From Azospirillum sp. TSH100 (GTDB taxonomy: Bacteria; Pseudomonadota; Alphaproteobacteria; Azospirillales; Azospirillaceae), in NCBI RefSeq assembly GCF_004923295.1, contig NZ_CP039635.1, positions 454,501 through 518,500 on the forward strand: DNA of 64,000 nt, read 5' to 3'. Below are positions 17,511 to 28,361 of the stretch, one piece after another. The translations under genes and the position numbers were made by a program. The notes beneath the pieces are model-generated. The model had not been told where the DNA came from. It was given only the letters and a program-made list of their open reading frames with translations, and did no database searches. The number at the start of each line of letters is the position of its first letter. The first letter of the stretch is position 1.

Positions 17511-18497
17511 ATGAAGACCTGCATCATCGGGGCCGGCGCCATCGGCGGCCTCATCGGCATCCGTCTGGCCCAGGCCGGCTGCGACGTGTCGGTCCTGGCG
17601 CGCGGCGCCACCGCCGACGCCCTGCGCACCGGTCCCTGGAGGCTCGCCACCGCGGATGGGGAGGTCACGGGGTCCGTCCGGGTGGCCGATGACCTGATGG
17701 CGCTGGGACCGCAGGATCTCGTCGTCATCGCCGTGAAGGGACAGTCGCTGCCCGGCCTCGCCCCGTCGCTGGCGCCCCTTATCGGGACGGAGACCATGGT
17801 TCTGCCGGCGATGAACGGCGTGCCCTGGTGGTTCTTCCGCCGCTTCGGTGGACCGCTCGCCGGGATGCCGTTGGACAGCGTCGATCCCGGCCGGCGGATC
17901 GCCGCCGCCATCGCCGATGAGGCGGTCGTCGGCTGCGTCGTCCATGCAACCTGCTCGGTCGCCGAACCGGGTCTGGTGCGCCACGGTTTCGGCAACCGGC
18001 TGATCGTCGGCGAACCGGACGGTAGCCTGTCGCCCCGCCTCGGCAGGCTGTGGGACTGCCTGACCGCGGCGGGGTTCGAGGTCCAGTCCTCCCCGCGGAT
18101 CCAGACCGACATCTGGTACAAGCTGTGGGGCAACATGACGATGAATCCGGTGTCGGCGCTGACCGGCGCCACCTGCGACCGGATTCTCGACGATCCGCTG
18201 GTCAGCGGCTTCTGCCTGTCGGTGATGGCCGAGGCGGCCGAGCTGGGCCGCCTCATCGGTTGCCCGATCGAGCAGAGCGGCGAGGACCGCAATGCGGTGA
18301 CCCGCCGGCTCGGCGCCTTCAAGACGTCGATGCTCCAGGATGCCGAAGCCGGCAAGCCGCTGGAGATCGACGCGCTGCTGGGGGCGGTGAAGGAGATCGC
18401 CGGGCGGCTGGGACAGGCGACCCCCAACCTCGACGCCCTTCTCGGCCTGACCCGGCTGATGGCGGGCACCCGCGGCCTCTACCCGTCAATGGATTGA
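17511..18497 (+). CDS. Ketopantoate reductase family (PanE/ApbA-like) NAD(P)-dependent reductase
   Basis: 328 residues. The Rossmann motif GAGAIGG starts at residue 7, followed by VVIAVKGQ and NGVPWWFFRRFGG. The C-terminal domain (WYKLWGNMTMNPVSALTGAT) is typical of 2-dehydropantoate 2-reductase paralogues. Members often reduce 2-keto acids in catabolic clusters rather than making pantoate. It lies between the AraC gene and the TRAP-hpa operon and may act on a 2-oxo intermediate. Its start is 40 bp after the AraC stop, so they may be co-transcribed. Confidence 0.82.
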   Translation: MKTCIIGAGAIGGLIGIRLAQAGCDVSVLARGATADALRTGPWRLATADGEVTGSVRVADDLMALGPQDLVVIAVKGQSLPGLAPSLAPLIGTETMVLPAMNGVPWWFFRRFGGPLAGMPLDSVDPGRRIAAAIADEAVVGCVVHATCSVAEPGLVRHGFGNRLIVGEPDGSLSPRLGRLWDCLTAAGFEVQSSPRIQTDIWYKLWGNMTMNPVSALTGATCDRILDDPLVSGFCLSVMAEAAELGRLIGCPIEQSGEDRNAVTRRLGAFKTSMLQDAEAGKPLEIDALLGAVKEIAGRLGQATPNLDALLGLTRLMAGTRGLYPSMD

Positions 18498-18538
18498 TCT
18501 TCCGACGCGGCCGGCGTGCCAAGCGACGCACATCGCAC

Positions 18539-18574
18539 TTGACTGTTTAACATGTTAATGTTTAACTCGTTAAC
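18539..18574 (+). promoter_or_regulatory. hpa operon promoter with two tandem HpaR-type operators
   Basis: TTGACT (18539-18544) and TTAACT (18562-18567) form a -35/-10 pair with a 17-bp spacer. The perfect palindrome TTAACATGTTAA (18547-18558) fills the spacer. A second copy, TTAACTCGTTAA (18562-18573), covers the -10. A repressor bound at both would block RNA polymerase. The second dctP starts about 95 bp downstream. Confidence 0.75.
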
Positions 18575-18668
18575 AGCATCACGCACCATCAATGAACAAC
18601 GCGCCGACAAGAGGACGGGCGGCCCCTTCGGGCCGCCCAGTCCCCCGCGCATCGGTGGAGGAAACCCC

Positions 18669-19703
18669 ATGCTGAAAACGATCCGGCCGGCGGCGCTCGC
18701 CCTGGCCACGCTGCTGCCGCTTGCCGTCTCCAACCCTGCGACCGCCGCGGACGGCGTCTCGCTGAAGATCACGCATTTCCTGCCGCCGGGTGCGCCGGCG
18801 CAGAAGCAGGTGATGGAACCCTGGTGCAAGGCCCTGGGCGAGCAGTCGGGCGGACGCATCACCTGCCAGTTCTATCCGGCGATGCAGCTCGGCGGCACGC
18901 CGGCGCAGCTGGTCGATCTGGCGAAGAACGGCGTTGCCGACATCGTCTGGACCGCCCCCGGCTATTCGGCCGGTCGCTTCCCGGTCATCGAGACGATGGA
19001 ACTGCCCTTCGTCGTGCGCGACGGGCTGTCGGGCAGCCGGGCGGCCTGGGACTTCTACCAGCGCCACGCGGTGGAGGAGTTCGCCGCCTACAAGGTGCTG
19101 GCGGTCCATGTCGACGGCGGCGTCGCCTTCCACACCGCCGGCAAGCCCATCGCCGCGGTGGACAGCCTGAAGGGGCAGAAGCTGCGCGCCTCCACCCGCA
19201 TGGTTTCCAAGCTGCTGACCGCGCTGGGCGCCACCCCCGTCAACATGCCGCCCGCCCAGGTGACGGAAGCGATCTCAAAGGGGATCGTCGATGGCGCCAT
19301 GGGTGCCTGGGAGGTGGTGACGCCGACCAAACTGCAGGAAGTGACCAGGTTCCACACCCAGCCGCCGGCCGGCCAGCCCTACTATTCCACCACGGTCCTA
19401 GCGCTGCTGATGAACAGGGAGCGCTACCAGTCGCTGCCGGCCGACCTGAAGGCGGTGATCGACCGCAACAGCGGCCCGGCGCTGGTCGAGAGCTTCGGCC
19501 AGGTCTGGGACCGTGTGACCGCCGACACCCGCGCCCTGGTCGCCAGGGACGACGGCACCATCCAGAACCAGAATCCCGCGGATTACGAGGCGATGCGCGC
19601 CGCCGCGGCGCCGGTCGAAGCCGAATGGCGCCAGGACATCGCCAAGCGCGGCATCGACGGCGCCGCCCTGGCGGCCGACGCCCGCGCGCTCGCCGCCCGC
19701 TGA
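18669..19703 (+). CDS. TRAP transporter periplasmic binding protein (DctP-like) of the hpa operon
   Basis: 344 residues; a GGTGGAGGAAAC ribosome-binding site precedes ATG 18669. The signal peptide ends near ATAADG. Core motifs (LKITHFLPPGAP, GGRITCQFYPAMQLGG, DIVWTAPGYSAGRFP) are those of DctP solute receptors and closely match the orphan at 14422. It is first in the operon with small and large permeases and the homoprotocatechuate genes, so it probably binds homoprotocatechuate, 4-hydroxyphenylacetate or a related aromatic acid in the periplasm. Confidence 0.88.
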   Translation: MLKTIRPAALALATLLPLAVSNPATAADGVSLKITHFLPPGAPAQKQVMEPWCKALGEQSGGRITCQFYPAMQLGGTPAQLVDLAKNGVADIVWTAPGYSAGRFPVIETMELPFVVRDGLSGSRAAWDFYQRHAVEEFAAYKVLAVHVDGGVAFHTAGKPIAAVDSLKGQKLRASTRMVSKLLTALGATPVNMPPAQVTEAISKGIVDGAMGAWEVVTPTKLQEVTRFHTQPPAGQPYYSTTVLALLMNRERYQSLPADLKAVIDRNSGPALVESFGQVWDRVTADTRALVARDDGTIQNQNPADYEAMRAAAAPVEAEWRQDIAKRGIDGAALAADARALAAR

Positions 19704-19725
19704 CCCCTTCGCGGAGACCGTCATC

Positions 19726-20277
19726 ATGCATGAACCCATCGCAAGCCCGGACTTCCGGCCAAGGAGCGCGGGCGAGCGCGCCCTGCTGCTTGCGGCGAAA
19801 GGCTTCGCCCTGGCCGGCGGCGGCATCTTCATGGCGTTGATCGGCATGTCGCTGCTGTCCATCTTCGGGCGCAAGCTGGCCAACCTGCCGATCACCGGCG
19901 ACGTGGAGCTGATGCAGGTCGGCACCGCCGTGGCCGCCTGCGCCTTCCTGCCGCTCTGCACCATCCTGGGCGAGAATCTGCGCGTCGATTTCTTCACCGA
20001 AACCGCTCCGGCCTGGATGCGCCGGCTGCTCGACGCAGTGGCCGACCTGCTCCTCGGCGCGCTGGCTCTGCTGCTGGTCTGGCGAACAGGCCTCCAGGTG
20101 ATCGACATCCGCGAGGCGGGAGAGGTGACGCCGCTTCTGGGCCTGCCGGTCTGGATGCCGATGCTCGCCATGCTGCCCAGCCTCGTCCTGACGGCGCTGT
20201 GCGCGCTGAGCCGCGGCTGGCGCGACCTGACATCCAACGAACGACAAACGGCCGGCACGGCGGAGGTGGCACGATGA
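19726..20277 (+). CDS. TRAP transporter small permease (DctQ-like)
   Basis: 183 residues with four hydrophobic segments between about residues 20 and 155, and the typical DctQ segment LPITGDVELMQVGTAVAACA. It bridges the binding protein and the large permease in the membrane. Its stop overlaps the large-permease start by 4 nt (ATGA). Confidence 0.88.
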   Translation: MHEPIASPDFRPRSAGERALLLAAKGFALAGGGIFMALIGMSLLSIFGRKLANLPITGDVELMQVGTAVAACAFLPLCTILGENLRVDFFTETAPAWMRRLLDAVADLLLGALALLLVWRTGLQVIDIREAGEVTPLLGLPVWMPMLAMLPSLVLTALCALSRGWRDLTSNERQTAGTAEVAR

Positions 20278-21605
20278 GCGGGACCGCGATCGGACTTGCC
20301 GGCTTCGCCGGGTTGATGGGCATGCTGGCGCTGCGCGTCCATATCGGCGTGGCGATGTTCATCGCCGGTACCGCCATCTACCTGACCATCAACGACGGCC
20401 AGACCGCCGCCCTGCTGTTCACCCTCAACAACCTCGCCTTCGCCCGGCTGTCGAACTACGACCTGTCGGTCATCCCATTGTTCCTGCTGATGGGCCAGTT
20501 CGCCACCCATGGCGGGCTGTCGAAGGCGCTGTTCCGCGCCGCCGGCGCCCTGATCGGCCATTGGCGCGGCGGTCTGGCGATGGCCTCCACCGCCGCCTGC
20601 GCCGCCTTCGGAGCCATCTGCGGATCGTCGCTGGCGACCGCGGCCACCATGGGTCAGGTGGCACTGCCGGAATTGCAGGCGCGCGGCTATTCCGGGAGGC
20701 TGGCGACCGGAACGCTGGCGGCCAGCGGGACGCTGGGCATCCTGATCCCGCCCTCGGTGCCGCTGGTCGTCTATGCGGTGCTGACGCAGGAATCCATCGG
20801 CAAGCTGTTCGTCGCCGCGGTGGTTCCCGGTGTCATCGCAGCACTCGGCTATCTCGCGGTGATCGCGCTGATCGTGCGGCGCAACCCGGCCGCCGGCCCG
20901 GCCAGCGCCCCGCTGCCCTGGTCGGAGCGGCTGCGCGCCCAGCTCGGCGTGCTGCCTGTGCTGCTGGTCTTCCTGGTGGTGATCGTCGGCATCTATGACG
21001 GCTGGGCCAACCCGACGGAGGCCGCCTCCATCGGCGCCGCCGCCTGCGGCCTGATCGCCGTCGCCTCTGGCGGCATGCGCTGGCCGCAGCTGATCGCCAG
21101 CATCCACGGCACCGCCCAGGCGACCGCCATGATCTTCGTCGTGCTGATCGGCGCCGATCTGCTGAACTCCGCGCTGGCGGTGTCGCAGATGCCGGTGGAG
21201 CTGGCCGCCTGGGTGCGCGACAGCGGCATGCCGCCGCTGCTGGTCCTGTTCAGCATCATCGGCATCTACATCCTGCTGGGATGCGTGATGGATTCACTGG
21301 CGATGATCCTGCTGACCATCCCGATCTTCTACCCGGTGGTCATGGGCCTCGACTTCTTCGGCATGGACGGGACCGACAAGTCGATCTGGTTCGGCATCCT
21401 GGCCCTGATGGTGGTTGAGATCGGGCTGGTCCATCCGCCGGTCGGCATGAACCTCTACGTCATCAACCGGCTGGCGCGCGGCGTGCCGATGCGCGAAACC
21501 GCCTGGGGCGTCATGCCCTTCCTGGCGTCCGACCTGTTGCGCATCCTGCTGATCGTCTTCGTGCCGGGCATCTGCCTGTGGCTCGTCCATGCCTTCGGAG
21601 GCTGA
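20274..21605 (+). CDS. TRAP transporter large permease (DctM-like)
   Basis: 443 residues, the usual DctM length, hydrophobic throughout. Hallmarks are CGSSLATAATMGQVALPE, GTLGILIPPSVPLVVYAV and the C-terminal HPPVGMNLYVINRLA. It forms the sodium-driven transport channel with the 19726 and 18669 products. It is coupled upstream by a 4-nt overlap, and hpaG1 begins 4 nt after its stop, so uptake and catabolism are on one transcript. Confidence 0.92.
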   Translation: MSGTAIGLAGFAGLMGMLALRVHIGVAMFIAGTAIYLTINDGQTAALLFTLNNLAFARLSNYDLSVIPLFLLMGQFATHGGLSKALFRAAGALIGHWRGGLAMASTAACAAFGAICGSSLATAATMGQVALPELQARGYSGRLATGTLAASGTLGILIPPSVPLVVYAVLTQESIGKLFVAAVVPGVIAALGYLAVIALIVRRNPAAGPASAPLPWSERLRAQLGVLPVLLVFLVVIVGIYDGWANPTEAASIGAAACGLIAVASGGMRWPQLIASIHGTAQATAMIFVVLIGADLLNSALAVSQMPVELAAWVRDSGMPPLLVLFSIIGIYILLGCVMDSLAMILLTIPIFYPVVMGLDFFGMDGTDKSIWFGILALMVVEIGLVHPPVGMNLYVINRLARGVPMRETAWGVMPFLASDLLRILLIVFVPGICLWLVHAFGG

Positions 21606-21609
21606 CACC

Positions 21610-22290
21610 ATGCAAACCGCTTCCCCCCATGGAATGGCCCGGGGAATGGTCTACGGGGTGATCCTGAACGACCGCCCCACCCTGGACCGCCTCGGCCCGG
21701 CCCTGTCGCAGCCGCCCTACGGCGCGCCGCCGAAGGCGCCGATCCTCTACATCAAGCCCTACAACACCCATGCCGGCAACGGCGCCACGGTGCGACTGCC
21801 GCGCGGGGCGGAACGGATGGAGGTGGCGGCGACGCTGGGCCTCGTCATCGGCCGCGACGCCACCGCCCTGGACGAAGCCACGGCGATGGACGCGGTCGCC
21901 GGGCTGCGCCCGATGCTGGACGTCAGCCTGCCCAACCCGTCGGTCTACCGGCCGCCGGTGCGCGAACGCTGTTTCGACGGCTCCTGCCCGATGGGCCAAA
22001 TGCTGCCCTGCGCGGCGGTGGCGGGGCCGGAGGCGCTGACCCTGCGCACGCTCGTCAACGGCACCGTGGCGGCGGAACGCAGCCTGTCCGATCTGGTCCG
22101 TCCGCCGGCCCGGCTACTGGCTGAGGTGACCGGCTTCATGACCCTGCGGGCCGGCGATATCCTGCATCTCGGCATTGCGCTGAACGGGCCGCAGGCTGGG
22201 GCCGGCGACCGCGTCCGGCTGGAGATCGACGGCTTCGCCCCGCTGGAGATCGTCATCGAAGACGCCGCGGCGGAAGGAGAAACGCCATGA
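21610..22290 (+). CDS. hpaG1: HpaG1: 5-oxopent-3-ene-1,2,5-tricarboxylate decarboxylase subunit/domain
   Basis: 226 residues of the fumarylacetoacetate hydrolase fold (YIKPYNTHAGNGATVRLP, LGLVIGRDA). In many bacteria HpaG is one protein with two such halves; here they are separate overlapping genes, this being the N-terminal half. Together they decarboxylate 5-carboxymethyl-2-hydroxymuconate-derived oxo-acid and isomerise the product. The metal-site acids are less obvious than in HpaG2. The start at 21610 leaves 4 nt after the permease stop; its own stop overlaps hpaG2 by 4 nt. Confidence 0.87.
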   Translation: MQTASPHGMARGMVYGVILNDRPTLDRLGPALSQPPYGAPPKAPILYIKPYNTHAGNGATVRLPRGAERMEVAATLGLVIGRDATALDEATAMDAVAGLRPMLDVSLPNPSVYRPPVRERCFDGSCPMGQMLPCAAVAGPEALTLRTLVNGTVAAERSLSDLVRPPARLLAEVTGFMTLRAGDILHLGIALNGPQAGAGDRVRLEIDGFAPLEIVIEDAAAEGETP

Positions 22291-23060
22291 AGCGCGCCCG
22301 CATCCTGCTGGACGGCACGGTCCATGCGGCCGTGGAGGAACAAGGACGGCTGCGGCTTTCCGACGGCCGGCTGGTCGCCCTGGATGGAGATGGCCCCGAA
22401 GCGGTCACCTGGCTGCCGCCGGTGGAGCCACGCACCATCTTCGCCCTCGGCCTCAACTATGCCGACCACGCGAAGGAACTGGCGTTCAAGGCGCCGGAAA
22501 CGCCGCTGGTCTTCCTTAAGGGGCCGAACACCATCACCGGCCATCAGGCCCGCACCCGGCGCCCGGCCGACGCCACCTTCATGCATTACGAATGCGAACT
22601 GGCGGTGGTGATCGGCCGCACCGCCCGCGACGTGCCGCGCGACCACGCCTACGAGGTGGTGGCGGGCTACAGCGTCGCCAACGACTACGCCATCCGCGAT
22701 TATCTGGAAAACTACTATCGCCCGAACCTGCGGGTGAAGAACCGCGACGGCTGCACGCCGCTCGGCCCCTGGCTGGTGGACGCGGCGGACGTGCCCGATC
22801 CGATGAGCCTCCCGCTGCGCACGCTGGTCAACGGCCGGGTGACGCAGGAGGGCAGCACGCGCGACATGATCTTCGACGTGCCGCACCTGATCGCCTACCT
22901 GTCGTCGATCATGACCCTGTCGCCGGGCGATGTCATCCTGACCGGAACCCCGGAAGGGCTGGCGGACGTGGTGCCGGGCGACATCGTCACGACCGAGATC
23001 GAGGGCATCGGCAGCCTCGTGAACCACATCGTCCCCGACAGCATCGCCGCCGACCGCTGA
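22287..23060 (+). CDS. hpaG2: HpaG2: 2-hydroxyhepta-2,4-diene-1,7-dioate isomerase
   Basis: 257 residues, C-terminal-half type fumarylacetoacetate hydrolase fold. It carries FALGLNYADHAKEL, HYECELAVVIG (metal-binding Glu pair), NDYAIRDYLENYYRPN and the C-terminal TGTPEGLADV. It isomerises 2-hydroxyhepta-2,4-dienedioate to the 2-oxo-hept-3-ene form that HpaH hydrates. It is coupled to hpaG1 and followed after about 60 bp by hpaD. Confidence 0.9.
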   Translation: MKRARILLDGTVHAAVEEQGRLRLSDGRLVALDGDGPEAVTWLPPVEPRTIFALGLNYADHAKELAFKAPETPLVFLKGPNTITGHQARTRRPADATFMHYECELAVVIGRTARDVPRDHAYEVVAGYSVANDYAIRDYLENYYRPNLRVKNRDGCTPLGPWLVDAADVPDPMSLPLRTLVNGRVTQEGSTRDMIFDVPHLIAYLSSIMTLSPGDVILTGTPEGLADVVPGDIVTTEIEGIGSLVNHIVPDSIAADR

Positions 23061-23119
23061 CACCCTGTCGGACGTCCATCACCAAGCCGGGACGAACCGG
23101 CCGCATTCCGGAGGAAAGC

Positions 23120-23968
23120 ATGGGCAAACTCGCACTCGCCGCCAAGATCACCCACGTCCCGTCCATGTATCTGTCGGAGCTGGACGGCCCGCACAAGGGG
23201 TGCCGCGACGCCGCCATCGCTGGTCACAAGGAGATCGGCCGTCGTTGCCGCGACCTCGGCGTCGACACCATCGTGGTGTTCGATACCCACTGGCTGGTCA
23301 ATTCCGGCTACCACGTCAACTGTGCCGCCCATTTCGAGGGCGTCTACACCAGCAACGAGCTGCCGCACTTCATCAAGAACCTGCCCTACGCCTATGATGG
23401 CAACCCGGCGCTCGGCCATCTGCTCGCCCGGACCGCGACGGCGGCCGGGGTCAATACCCGGGCGCATTCGGAAACCTCGCTGACGCTGGAATACGGCACG
23501 CTGGTGCCGATGCGCTACATGAACGAGGACCGCCGCTTCAAGGTGGTGTCGGTCTCCTCGCTCTGCACCGTCCACGACCTGAAGGACAGCGCCACGCTGG
23601 GCCGCGCCGTCCGCCGTGCCATCGAGGAGGAATACGACGGCACCGTCGCCATCCTCGCCAGCGGCTCGCTGTCCCACCGCTTCGCCCAGAACGGCGTGTC
23701 GGAGCAATACCTGCACAAGATGTGGGACCCCTTCCTGGAGCAGGTCGACCTGCGCGTGGTCGATCTGTGGCAGCGCGGCGACTGGGCGACCTTCACCGCC
23801 ATGCTGCCGATGTATGCCGAGAAATGCTGGGGCGAGGGCTACATGCACGACACCGCCATGCTGTTCGGCGCGCTGGGCTGGGACCGCTACGAGGGCAGCG
23901 TGGACATCGTCACGCCCTATTTCGCCTCCTCCGGCACCGGCCAGATCAACGCCGTATTCTCGGTCTGA
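23120..23968 (+). CDS. hpaD: HpaD: 3,4-dihydroxyphenylacetate (homoprotocatechuate) 2,3-dioxygenase
   Basis: 282 residues with a strong GGAGGAAAGC ribosome-binding site. The sequence closely follows enterobacterial HpaD/HpcB, a class III (LigB-type) extradiol dioxygenase: MGKLALAAKITHVPSMYLSE, VDTIVVFDTHWLVNS, VYTSNELPHF, ASGSLSHRF and the C-terminal SSGTGQINAVF. His residues in THVPSM and FDTHW are likely iron ligands. It cleaves the aromatic ring next to the hydroxyls to give 5-carboxymethyl-2-hydroxymuconate semialdehyde, the substrate of HpaE. Confidence 0.95.
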   Translation: MGKLALAAKITHVPSMYLSELDGPHKGCRDAAIAGHKEIGRRCRDLGVDTIVVFDTHWLVNSGYHVNCAAHFEGVYTSNELPHFIKNLPYAYDGNPALGHLLARTATAAGVNTRAHSETSLTLEYGTLVPMRYMNEDRRFKVVSVSSLCTVHDLKDSATLGRAVRRAIEEEYDGTVAILASGSLSHRFAQNGVSEQYLHKMWDPFLEQVDLRVVDLWQRGDWATFTAMLPMYAEKCWGEGYMHDTAMLFGALGWDRYEGSVDIVTPYFASSGTGQINAVFSV

Positions 23969-23983
23969 GGCGGGAGACGGACC

Positions 23984-24373
23984 ATGCCGCATCTGACCGT
24001 CGAATACACCGGCAACCTCGGCGCCCAGGCCGACATCCCGGCACTGCTGCGCAAGGCCAACGCCGTGCTGATCGCCCAGGGCGGCGTCTTTCCCACCGGC
24101 GGCATCCGATCCCGCGCCATCCGGCTGGACGATTTCTGCGTAGCGGACGGCACGGCCGACGACGCCTTCGTCCACCTGACTCTGAAGATCGGCGCCGGAC
24201 GCGGCGCCGAGCAGAAGAAGACGGCTGGCGACGCGCTGTTCGCCATGGTCAGGGACCATTTCGCCGCGCTCTTCGCCAGCCGCTTCCTCGCCCTGTCGCT
24301 GGAAATCCAGGAATTCAGCGAAGCAGGCACCTGGAAGCACAACAACATCCACAGCCGCTACAAGGCCGCTTGA
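23984..24373 (+). CDS. hpaF: HpaF: 5-carboxymethyl-2-hydroxymuconate delta-isomerase
   Basis: 129 residues. The N-terminus MPHLTVEYTGNL exposes the catalytic proline (Pro1 after Met removal) of the tautomerase fold. The middle (FVHLTLKIGAGRG) and C-terminus (EIQEFSEAGTWKHNNIHSRY) match the CHMI family. It shifts the double bond of 5-carboxymethyl-2-hydroxymuconate before decarboxylation by HpaG. It sits 15 bp after hpaD and 15 bp before hpaH. Confidence 0.92.
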   Translation: MPHLTVEYTGNLGAQADIPALLRKANAVLIAQGGVFPTGGIRSRAIRLDDFCVADGTADDAFVHLTLKIGAGRGAEQKKTAGDALFAMVRDHFAALFASRFLALSLEIQEFSEAGTWKHNNIHSRYKAA

Positions 24374-24388
24374 GACGAGGCTTTCCCC

Positions 24389-25192
24389 ATGCTCAGTTCC
24401 GATGCCGTCCGGGCCGCCGCCGCGCGCCTGCACGAGGCGGAGAAGACCCGCGTTCAGACCCGCCAGATCTCACTGGACCACCCCGAGATAACCATCGAGG
24501 ACGCCTATGCCATCCAGCACTGTTGGGTGGCGGCGAAGATCGCCGGGGGGCGCAAGATCATCGGCCACAAGATCGGCCTGACCAGCCGGGCGATGCAGCA
24601 ATCCTCGCAGATCGACGAGCCGGATTACGGCACCCTGCTCGACGACATGCTGTTTCCCGACGGCGGCGAAATCGCCATCAACCGCTTCATCGCCCCGATG
24701 GTGGAGGTCGAGCTGGCCTTCATCCTGAAATCGCGGCTGGAAGGTCCGAACGTCACCCTATTCGACGTGCTGTCGGCCACCGACTATGTCGTGCCGGCGC
24801 TGGAGATCATCGACGCCCGCTGCCACCGCGTCGATCCCGACAGCAAGCGTCCGCGCAAGGTGATGGACACCATCTCCGACAATGCGGCGAATGCCGGCAT
24901 CGTCATGGGCGGCCGGCCGATGCGGCCGCTGGACACCGACCTGCGCTGGGCCGCCGCCCTGCTCTATCGCAACGGCATGATCGAGGAGACCGGCGTGGCG
25001 GCCGGCGTGCTGAACCATCCGGCAAACGGCATCTGCTGGCTCGCCCGCCGCTTCGCGCCGCATGGCGTGGCGCTGGAACCGGGACAGGTCGTGCTCGCCG
25101 GATCCTTCACCCGTCCGGTGCCGGTCAAGGCCGGCGACACCGTCCATGCCGATTACGGCCCCTTCGGCTCCATCGCGCTGCGCTTCGTGTAG
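24389..25192 (+). CDS. hpaH: HpaH: 2-oxo-hept-3-ene-1,7-dioate hydratase
   Basis: 267 residues of the MhpD/HpaH hydratase family (fumarylacetoacetate-hydrolase-related fold). [34 protein letters not shown] (metal-binding Glu pair) and the C-terminal [15 protein letters not shown] are characteristic. It adds water to give 2,4-dihydroxy-hept-2-ene-1,7-dioate for HpaI. Confidence 0.93.
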   Translation: MLSSDAVRAAAARLHEAEKTRVQTRQISLDHPEITIEDAYAIQHCWVAAKIAGGRKIIGHKIGLTSRAMQQSSQIDEPDYGTLLDDMLFPDGGEIAINRFIAPMVEVELAFILKSRLEGPNVTLFDVLSATDYVVPALEIIDARCHRVDPDSKRPRKVMDTISDNAANAGIVMGGRPMRPLDTDLRWAAALLYRNGMIEETGVAAGVLNHPANGICWLARRFAPHGVALEPGQVVLAGSFTRPVPVKAGDTVHADYGPFGSIALRFV

Positions 25193-25211
25193 AGATTCAA
25201 GGAGGGCTTCG

Positions 25212-26030
25212 ATGACGAATCCTGAAAACGCCTTCAAGCGGGCGCTGGCGGCGGGGCGGCCGCAGTTCGGCCTGTGGCTCGGGCTGGCCGACGCCTATTG
25301 CGCGGAGATCGCGGCAGGGGCCGGCTTCGACTGGCTGCTGATCGACGGCGAGCATGCCCCGAACGACCTGCGCGGAATCCTGGCGCAGCTCCAGGCAATC
25401 GCCGCCTATCCCAGCCATCCCATCGTCCGCCCGGTGGTCGGCGACGCGGCGATCATCAAGCAGATGCTGGACCTCGGCGCCCAGACCCTGCTGGTGCCGA
25501 TGGTGGAGACGGCGGAACAGGCGGCGGCGCTGGTCGCCGCCACCCGCTATCCGCCCGGCGGCGTCCGCGGGGTGGGCAGCGCGCTCGCCCGCGCCTCGCG
25601 CTGGAACCGCATCGGCGGCTATCTGGACGAGGCCGATGGCGAGATCTGCCTGCTGGTGCAGGTGGAATCCGCCCGCGGTCTGGAAAACCTCGACGCCATC
25701 GCCACGGTGGAGGGGGTGGACGGCGTCTTCTTCGGCCCGGCCGACCTGTCGGCGTCGCTGGGCCTGCGTGGCCAACCGGGGCATCCGACAGTGCGCGCGG
25801 CAATCGAGGACGGCATCGCACGGACCCGCAAGGCGGGCAAGGCCGCCGGCGTGCTGGCGACCGACGAGACGCTGGCCCGCGCCTATCTGGCGGCCGGCGT
25901 CCTGTTCGTCGGGGTCGGAGTGGACACCACCCTGTTCGCCCGCGCCACCTCGGATCTGGCCGCCCGCTTCCGCCAGCCGCCATCCGGTACCTCTCCAGCG
26001 ACGACCGCTCCGGCGCCCGGCGGCTACTGA
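25212..26030 (+). CDS. hpaI: HpaI: 4-hydroxy-2-oxo-heptane-1,7-dioate aldolase
   Basis: 272 residues from ATG 25212 with AAGGAGGGC as ribosome-binding site. It is a class II pyruvate aldolase of the HpcH/HpaI family: [13 protein letters not shown] with catalytic His, [29 protein letters not shown] with metal-ligand Glu and [12 protein letters not shown] with metal-ligand Asp. It splits the C7 dioate into pyruvate and succinate semialdehyde, ending the pathway. The C-terminal 15 residues are low-complexity. It is convergent with hpaR, 7 bp apart. Confidence 0.94.
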   Translation: MTNPENAFKRALAAGRPQFGLWLGLADAYCAEIAAGAGFDWLLIDGEHAPNDLRGILAQLQAIAAYPSHPIVRPVVGDAAIIKQMLDLGAQTLLVPMVETAEQAAALVAATRYPPGGVRGVGSALARASRWNRIGGYLDEADGEICLLVQVESARGLENLDAIATVEGVDGVFFGPADLSASLGLRGQPGHPTVRAAIEDGIARTRKAGKAAGVLATDETLARAYLAAGVLFVGVGVDTTLFARATSDLAARFRQPPSGTSPATTAPAPGGY

Positions 26031-26037
26031 CCGCCCC

Positions 26038-26607
26038 CTACTCCTCGTCGCCGTCGCCGCCATCCGGACCGCCCAGGCAATCGGCCAGTTCGTCAAGCAG
26101 CCCATACAGCGTCGCCAGCCGGTCGGCGCCGAAAGCCGCGGTGATCTCGGCATAGCGCCGTTCGCTGTGGGGGGCGATCAGCGCGATCATGTCGCGGCCG
26201 GACGGCGTTATGGAAATCTGGGCTGCCCGCAGATCCTTGTCCTCGATCCCGCGCTGGATCAGCTCGCGCTTTTCCAACGTTCGCAGGATGCGCGACAGGC
26301 TGGGCATGCTGATGCTGCTGACCCGTGCCAGTTCGCCTGCGCGGAATCCGTCCGCCGTGGTAAGGGCGCGCAGCACCCGCCACTGCTGTTCGGTCAGGTC
26401 ATGTTCGTGCAGCAGCGGACGGAAGCGCGCCATCACCGCCTCGCGCGCCTTCAGCAGCGCCATTGGCAGGGACCGGCGGAAGGCCCGCATCTCGCCGCCG
26501 GCGTGCCCGGCCGCCTCTGTGGGGTCCACCGCCGTGGGTGCTGTCGCCGCGGCTTTTCTGGAAGGTCTGCCCAAGGCTTCGGCCTCATCTGGAAAGAGTC
26601 GACGCAT
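26038..26607 (-). CDS. hpaR: HpaR: MarR-family repressor of homoprotocatechuate catabolism
   Basis: 189 residues; winged-helix MarR core at about 45-160 (LTEQQWRVLRAL, ELARVSSISMPSLSRILRTL, DLRAAQISITPSGRDMI), matching HpaR/HpcR-type regulators. An extra N-terminal stretch of about 38 residues is low-complexity. In known systems HpaR represses the meta-cleavage genes until a pathway compound binds. Palindromes of MarR type precede hpaE, the dctP-hpa operon and the AraC gene; assigning them to this protein is inference from position and symmetry. Confidence 0.88.
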   Translation of the reverse strand: MRRLFPDEAEALGRPSRKAAATAPTAVDPTEAAGHAGGEMRAFRRSLPMALLKAREAVMARFRPLLHEHDLTEQQWRVLRALTTADGFRAGELARVSSISMPSLSRILRTLEKRELIQRGIEDKDLRAAQISITPSGRDMIALIAPHSERRYAEITAAFGADRLATLYGLLDELADCLGGPDGGDGDEE

Positions 26608-26658
26608 GTCTGGAGGTTTCCCGCACCATAGCGCGGCGGCCCTGCGCAGGGAAAGCGC

Positions 26659-26698
26659 TTGACAGCACCGCAGCCCGATTTATATAACATGTTAAATA
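26659..26698 (+). promoter_or_regulatory. hpaE promoter with overlapping HpaR-type operator
   Basis: TTGACA at 26659-26664 is followed by TATATA (16-bp spacer) or TATAAC (18-bp spacer) as -10. The palindrome TAACATGTTA (26685-26694) overlaps it, with further symmetric A/T bases on both sides. A second half, ATTAAC, follows immediately. The site lies in the hpaR-hpaE divergent region, so it could also autoregulate hpaR. Confidence 0.75.
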
Positions 26699-26813
26699 TT
26701 AACAAATCAAGTTTTGTGCCGGAGCACACCGCCCTTTGCGCACCGGCCTGCCATACGCCGGCTCACCACGGCTCCGCCCGACAAGCGCCAACCAAACCCT
26801 GGAGTGAAACGCC

Positions 26814-28337
<1,524 letters not shown>

Positions 28338-28361
28338 GTCACCGCGCTCATGCGATGGAGA

